64,000 nucleotides of DNA. Source: Gigaspora rosea. Its lineage: Eukaryota > Glomeromycota > Glomeromycetes > Diversisporales > Gigasporaceae. Shown here piece by piece: positions 59,723 to 64,000 of this stretch (positions within the stretch are counted from its first letter, which is position 1; every line of letters starts with the position of its first letter). The translations under genes and the position numbers were made by a program. The notes beneath the pieces were generated by a model. It searched no databases, was not told the DNA's origin, and saw only the letters and a program-made list of their open reading frames with translations. The DNA is taken from the NCBI GenBank assembly GCA_003550325.1, contig QKWP01000028.1, positions 436,530 to 500,529 on the forward strand, given 5' to 3'.

Positions 59723-60112
59723 ATGTTGAACAAAGACTTGAAAGTAATCGATGGTTTCATAAATTTCACTAATTGTCAGCAATCGGCAGATATGAACGAT
59801 CCAGACGGAATGTATAGGCTTGGATATTGCTACGAATATGGAATTGGAATTGAAAAGGATGAAAACAAGGCATTCGTATATTATCAAAAATCGGCAGACA
59901 TGAATGATTCTAACGGAATGAATCAAGTTGGTTATTGTCATTATTTAGGAATTGGAGTCGAAATCGATAAGCATAAAGCGTTTACATATTATCTGAAGTC
60001 TGCTGAGGCAGGTAATTCTATGGGAATTTGGAAAACTGCCATTTGTCATTATTATGGAATTGGCATTGAAAAAAATAAAGATAAATTTTATGAATGGATT
60101 AAAAAGTAAGTT
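59723..60112 (+). CDS. Short Sel1-repeat protein (128 aa or 129 aa if spliced)
   Basis: Starts MLNKDLKVIDGFINFTNC and carries three Sel1 repeats: MYRLGYCYEYGIGIEKDENK, then GYCHYLGIGVEIDKHKAFTY, then ICHYYGIGIEKNKDKFYEW. Sel1 repeats are helical hairpins used as protein-binding scaffolds. It ends at KK-TAA, and that stop overlaps a splice donor, AAAAA-GTAAGT. An acceptor TTATCAG at about 60176 would add one codon before another TAG/TAA-type end, so either way the protein stops here. No kinase domain follows or precedes. It may be a fragment of a Sel1-kinase gene related to 17061-19035, or a small functional paralogue. Confidence 0.65.
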
Positions 60113-60399
60113 AATTGTTTATTGTAATGTTTTATTTATTTAAATAAGATCCTTCACATAACTTTAATTATCAGGGAGTAAGTATAAATAGATATATTGA
60201 TTTATTTAACAGTAATTTAAACGATTATGCCAAGAAATTTGTCATTTGTTTATAGTTTTATCAATCATTTATAGTTTTATTAATTGTTTATAGTTTCATC
60301 AATTGTTTGTAGTTTTATTAATTGTCTGTAGTTTTATCAATTGTCTGTAGTTTTATTTATCTTAATTTTAATAACAAATTGTAGTAATAAAACAGCAAG

Positions 60400-60552
60400 T
60401 TTTGTAGCTGAAGTTTTTATAGTAACTTAACTTATGATAGAATCATAATAATTTTAATACTAACTCAACAATGTAATAAGATCTACAGCTGAATTTTTTA
60501 TAATAACTTTAGTAAAAATTAGAATACAACTATTTCAAATTTAACCAAATAA
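60400..60552. repeat. Stray units of the ~90-bp satellite
   Basis: About 1.5 units with AGCTGAATTTTTTATAATAAC and ATCATAATAATTTTAATACT, matching 11860-13530. Confidence 0.6.
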
Positions 60553-60596
60553 GACCTGTGGGTCAATAGTACAAGTGGCTAGCACTCTGGTTTCGC
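60553..60596 (+). tRNA. tRNA-like sequence, 5' half (split by a hAT element)
   Basis: GACCTGTGGGTCAATAGTAC, then a Pol III A-box-like TGGCTAGCACTCTGG and GTTTCGC. The matching 3' half with the B-box-like GGTTCAAGTCC lies at 62454-62490, beyond the inserted element. If the insert is removed, the A and B boxes are about 36 bases apart, a normal spacing. I could not find a good acceptor stem or anticodon loop, so it is a decayed tRNA gene or a tRNA-derived SINE rather than a working tRNA. Confidence 0.35.
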
Positions 60597-62445
60597 TAGT
60601 GCTCATACCCGGATACTTTTTATCTGAAAGATTGTAGCCTTTAACAAAATTTAATAACCGGTTTTATATCCTATTCAAATAAAAGGATAACGGTTATATC
60701 CGGATAAGATATTTATATGATTGTTGATTTTTATATACAGTATTAATGCATAAATTAAATAAAGTAACTCTATAATAATAATGTAAAAAAGTTAGAAAAA
60801 TAAATAAATAAATAAAAACAAATAAAAATGAATCACTATATGCTCGCCTAATATTAAATGCTAACTTTTCATACATTAAAAGAATAGTCAATATAATTAA
60901 TAATTTTTACATTCCCTGCGTAGAACACATCCACATTTGTTTTTCGGCAACGGCAGGAATCTGGTCGGGTGTTATGTCTAGAAGATAATTACTAAATTTT
61001 TTTTAAACAAACATAAATTTATCTTTTTCGACATAAAAAACTTGCATTCCCAAGTTATTCCTATTTTGTTTAGGCATGAGAAGTTCTTCTGTTACGCCAA
61101 TACAAAAAAAAATATCGAAACAATAAAAGAATAATCTTTATATATATTAATGAAAAAACATCAATGCAATTATTAATAAGTAATTATTATCAGTAATTTA
61201 TTACATTGCTGTGCATTTCACAATCGATGAAAATTGAGAAAGAACGCTTGTTCATTCAGATTAAATTCAGAAATGATGAGTAACAATAAGTAATTATTAT
61301 CAGTAATTTATTACATTGCTGTGCATTTCACAATCGATGAAAATCGAGAAAGAACGCTTGTTCATTCAGATTAAATTCAGAAATGATGAGTAACAATAAG
61401 TAATTGTTATCAGTAATTTATTGCACGGGTCTTATGTGACAACCCGTGCTTTTTTCATTAACTTATTGGCACGGGATTGTTACGTCAGACACCGTACAAT
61501 AAAATAGTTATTATATGGGTGTTGAATAACCCGTTACACACATGGGTTCATATTTAAATCCCGTGCCTTCGGCACGGAATATGAACCCGTGTGTACTGGG
61601 TTATTCACTACAACCCATACAATAACTATAAATTATTACATGATCTGCATACAAGATGAAAATCGAGAAAGAACACGTCAATTCAGAATTTACGTAAATT
61701 CAGAAATGATGTGGAACAATAAGTAATTATTATCAGTAATTTATTACATGATCTGCATACAAGATGAAAATCAGAAAGAACACATGTCAATTCAGAGTTT
61801 ACGTAAATTCAGAAATGATGTGGAGCAATAATAGTATTCTGTACTATGTAAAGTATGTAATAAAAACATAAAGTACCGTAAACTGCTGTATAAAAGACCC
61901 AGGTTTAGTACATGGTGAAGAGTTTGTACTATTAGAAGGAAAAATTTAAAAAGTATGCATATTTTTCATTCATAGTGGGCAGCCTAGATATTTTAAAAAA
62001 AAACCGCATTTGGTTATTGTAGATTTTGAGATTCACACCCGGGTCTAGTACATAGGGGGTCTGGTATCTGGGGATCTTGTATACGGATTCATATATATAA
62101 TATAATAATTATTATTATACTTACAAAAAACTGAAAGCCAGTATAAGTTCAAAGTGTAATTGATTTAATTCACCTATTAAATAAATATAATAAACAAACG
62201 AAATATTAAAATCATGTTCTTATTTAAAATACATTAAATTTATGATGTAGACAAGTTTTACACTGAGTGATGCTAGTATATAAATAATACGCAAATTAAA
62301 GTTTTATTATAATTATATTTTACTCTATATTATATCTTAAGTTAACCGGATACCTCAATAATTTATCTGTTTATCAGTTTTATAATTCGGGTATCCGGAT
62401 AGCCTAACAGTTAAACAGTTATTGTACCCTAGAGTACGACCACTA
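60597..62445. mobile_element. Non-autonomous hAT element, TAGTGCTCATACC family (1.85 kb)
   Basis: Starts TAGTGCTCATACCCGG and ends GTACGACCACTA. Flanks are GGTTTCGC (60589-60596) and GGTGTCGC (62446-62453), an 8-bp TSD with one mismatch. It is largely collinear with 32893-33840 at both sides. It is longer because of ~113-bp tandem units (61190-61430 and 61680-61830) and foldbacks at 61424-61626. Confidence 0.85.
61190..61830. repeat. ~113-bp tandem units with foldbacks between them
   Basis: Units contain AACAATAAGTAATTATTATC, then a run close to AGTAATTTATTACATTGCTG and GAAAATCGAGAAAGAACGC. Two lie before the foldback and two after. 61424-61450 is a hairpin GCACGGGT...ACCCGTGC. 61507-61626 is a long foldback (GTTATTATATGGGTGTTG) whose tip is CCGTGCC-TTC-GGCACGG at 61561-61577. 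Confidence 0.75.
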
Positions 62446-62508
62446 GGTGTCGCATTCGCGAAGTCACTGGTTCAAGTCCAATGGGATGCGAAAACTGCTA
62501 GGGCCACG

Positions 62509-63703
62509 ATATAGTTGGTGGTAAAATTAATTTTACAAATTAATACGGTTACGGCATTGCCGTTTTTTTTGCCGTAATTGCTATGAGCCGTAATGCCGTA
62601 TTGCCGTAATGCAGAAATACTATCTGCTATAATACCGTTTGTTAAAATACTGTACTGCATTATAGTTTCCTTTAAGGGTAGGGTGAACATAGATCATTTT
62701 TCATATGATATATGTGGTATATTAGATTTTTATATAGTAAATAAAAAAATGCTTCTGATAAATTTTTTTATGATTTTGATCAATTTGTATAAAATTTATA
62801 TAATAGGTAGTTTCAAATAATTTGTTTATAATAATGAGGTTGCGCAATATTCATTGCTTTAAAAAAAATAAACTTTACATATAATTAAATTTTTGTAGGA
62901 CGCTGTATGATTTTTGTAGGTTATACAAAGAATTAATTGGTCAGATCATATGATGTTTATATGTAAATCATATGATATCATATAAATTGGTTACACAAAG
63001 TTGATCTACAATCGATTTTATATGAAATTGGAAATTTGTACACTCTACCCTTAAATAATATTCTATTGAATATTTTTTCGAATTTGATTCTGTCGACTTT
63101 ATTGATTTAGCACATGTAATGGCTATGAAAAAAGGGTTTGTAGGTCTAGGTTTTATAAACGTCGTGATTTAATTTTTTTTGACCAGTCTATAAGTCATTG
63201 TTTGAGAACGTCTTAAATGACATCATTGTTTACAGCATTTATGGCTTATCTAAGATAATAATTACATGCATACATACTTACGTGTTTTAAAATTTATTAT
63301 ATAACTATTGTATTCTGCTGCAGAATACACTTTAAATAACTTTTATGTTACCAATTAATTAATACAAATGAAATGCTTGTATGGCAAATAACAACATATT
63401 CATCAGTTTCCAGTTTGGAGTGACTGGGTATCACGTAATTACTTAATTATAACATTATAATATTATACCGTAGTTACGGTATTGCATTATTACAATATCA
63501 GATATTATGTTATTGTGACTTATGGCATTACGGAATTGCAGCATTATGACATTGCGGCATTACGGTATTATGAAATTATGATATTACAGTATTACGGTAT
63601 TACGGCACATAATATTTACGCAGTTAGATGCTATGCTATAATTAATTCTACCACTAGTAAAATGGCGTAATTGCCGTAATTCAGTAATTCTACCACCCAC
63701 TAT
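62509..63703. mobile_element. TTACGG-rich TIR element (1.2 kb)
   Basis: Left end ATAGTTGGTGGTAAAATTA, right end complement ATAGTGGGTGGTAGAATTA. Many TTACGGCATTA/TTGCCGTAA units lie near both ends (62545-62615 and 63470-63690). A partial relative is at 4209-4650. A TTAA-flanked MITE is nested at 62676-63050. The small open frames here are made of this repeat. Confidence 0.6.
62676..63050. mobile_element. TTAA-flanked MITE (375 bp)
   Basis: Ends are GGGTAGGGTGAACA and TGTACACTCTACCC, with TTAA on both sides (62672-62675 and 63051-63054). Compared with the relative at about 4366, which reads TTTCCTTTAATAATA without a break, the insertion has simply duplicated the TTAA. Same family as 40709-41423. 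Confidence 0.85.
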
Positions 63704-64000
63704 CCCTTAAACCGTCCTGGTTTAGCAGACAAATTTGTCCGCTAAATTAATTCGAAGAAAAGTAAATCAGGTAAAATTTTCTTATTAAAATACTAACTAA
63801 AATGGATTAGAGTAACTCCCATGAACACAAAGCATATGACAATTACAATTTCACGTTATTGCGCATGCTATGTAATACAAGCAAAGATCGCAAATCAAAA
63901 TTATGCAAAATATTTTGCGTTTTTGTTAAAGAATATTTTATTGGGTTAAAGCTCAATCACTCTGATAATTCGGCTATAAATTGTATAAACATGGACGAAA
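63704..64000. other. Window end, no gene seen
   Basis: No conserved frame, repeat pair or RNA gene could be supported here. Confidence 0.4.

Overview
This window looks like a piece of an arbuscular mycorrhizal fungal genome, most likely Rhizophagus irregularis or a close Glomeromycotina relative. That identification is inferred from several things: very AT-rich DNA, small AT-rich GT-AG introns, Sel1-repeat/protein-kinase fusion genes, a degenerate NLR-type leucine-rich-repeat gene, and an extreme load of hAT transposons and small terminal-inverted-repeat elements. Only a small share of the 64 kb is protein coding.

Host genes, reconstructed by splicing: (1) 17061-19035 (-), eight Sel1 repeats followed by a protein kinase domain, interrupted by one stop and one frameshift. 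(2) 23650-24923 (-), a five-exon seven-helix receptor-like protein of 308 residues that reads through without a break. (3) 53329-54367 (-), a six-exon secreted protein of 219 residues resembling the DUF3455 family, also unbroken. (4) 59723-60112 (+), a short Sel1-only protein. A decayed leucine-rich-repeat gene lies at 14196-15290 (-). Two damaged hAT transposase genes lie at 35125-38008 and 48879-51182 (both +).

Most of the rest is mobile DNA that can be delimited base by base, because target-site duplications (TSDs) and terminal inverted repeats (TIRs) are still readable. Elements with 8-bp TSDs, the hAT signature, lie at 3695-6223, 9537-9990, 11153-11852, 14370-14606, 20713-22990, 21091-21612, 22210-22655, 28381-29507, 29817-31173, 32424-38680, 32893-33840, 39063-41941, 47601-58822 and 60597-62445. 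TA-flanked small elements are at 3394-3593, 20660-23161, 25629-25800, 30382-30611, 31860-32412, 36620-37261, 46155-47570, 51268-51455 and 56702-56950. TTAA-flanked ones are at 40709-41423 and 62676-63050. A retroposon-like unit with a 16-bp TSD and A-tail is at 8807-9089. Insertions are nested several layers deep, most clearly at 20660-23161.

Layout: 1-11 kb, nested elements plus an irregular ~46-bp tandem repeat. 11-14 kb, a hAT element then a ~90-bp satellite. 14-25 kb, LRR relic, Sel1-kinase, nested transposon stack, receptor gene. 25-32 kb, small elements. 32-39 kb, a 6.3-kb hAT with its transposase. 39-47 kb, more non-autonomous elements and a sequencing gap. 47.6-58.8 kb, an 11.2-kb hAT-bounded segment holding both a transposase relic and the intact secreted-protein gene. 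59-64 kb, Sel1 gene, a tRNA-like sequence split by a hAT element, and repeats.

The most interesting object is the 47601-58822 segment: a hAT-type element with a perfect 8-bp TSD that appears to carry an intact, intron-containing secreted-protein gene as cargo. The second theme is that nearly every hAT family here has its own short motif iterated just inside both ends.
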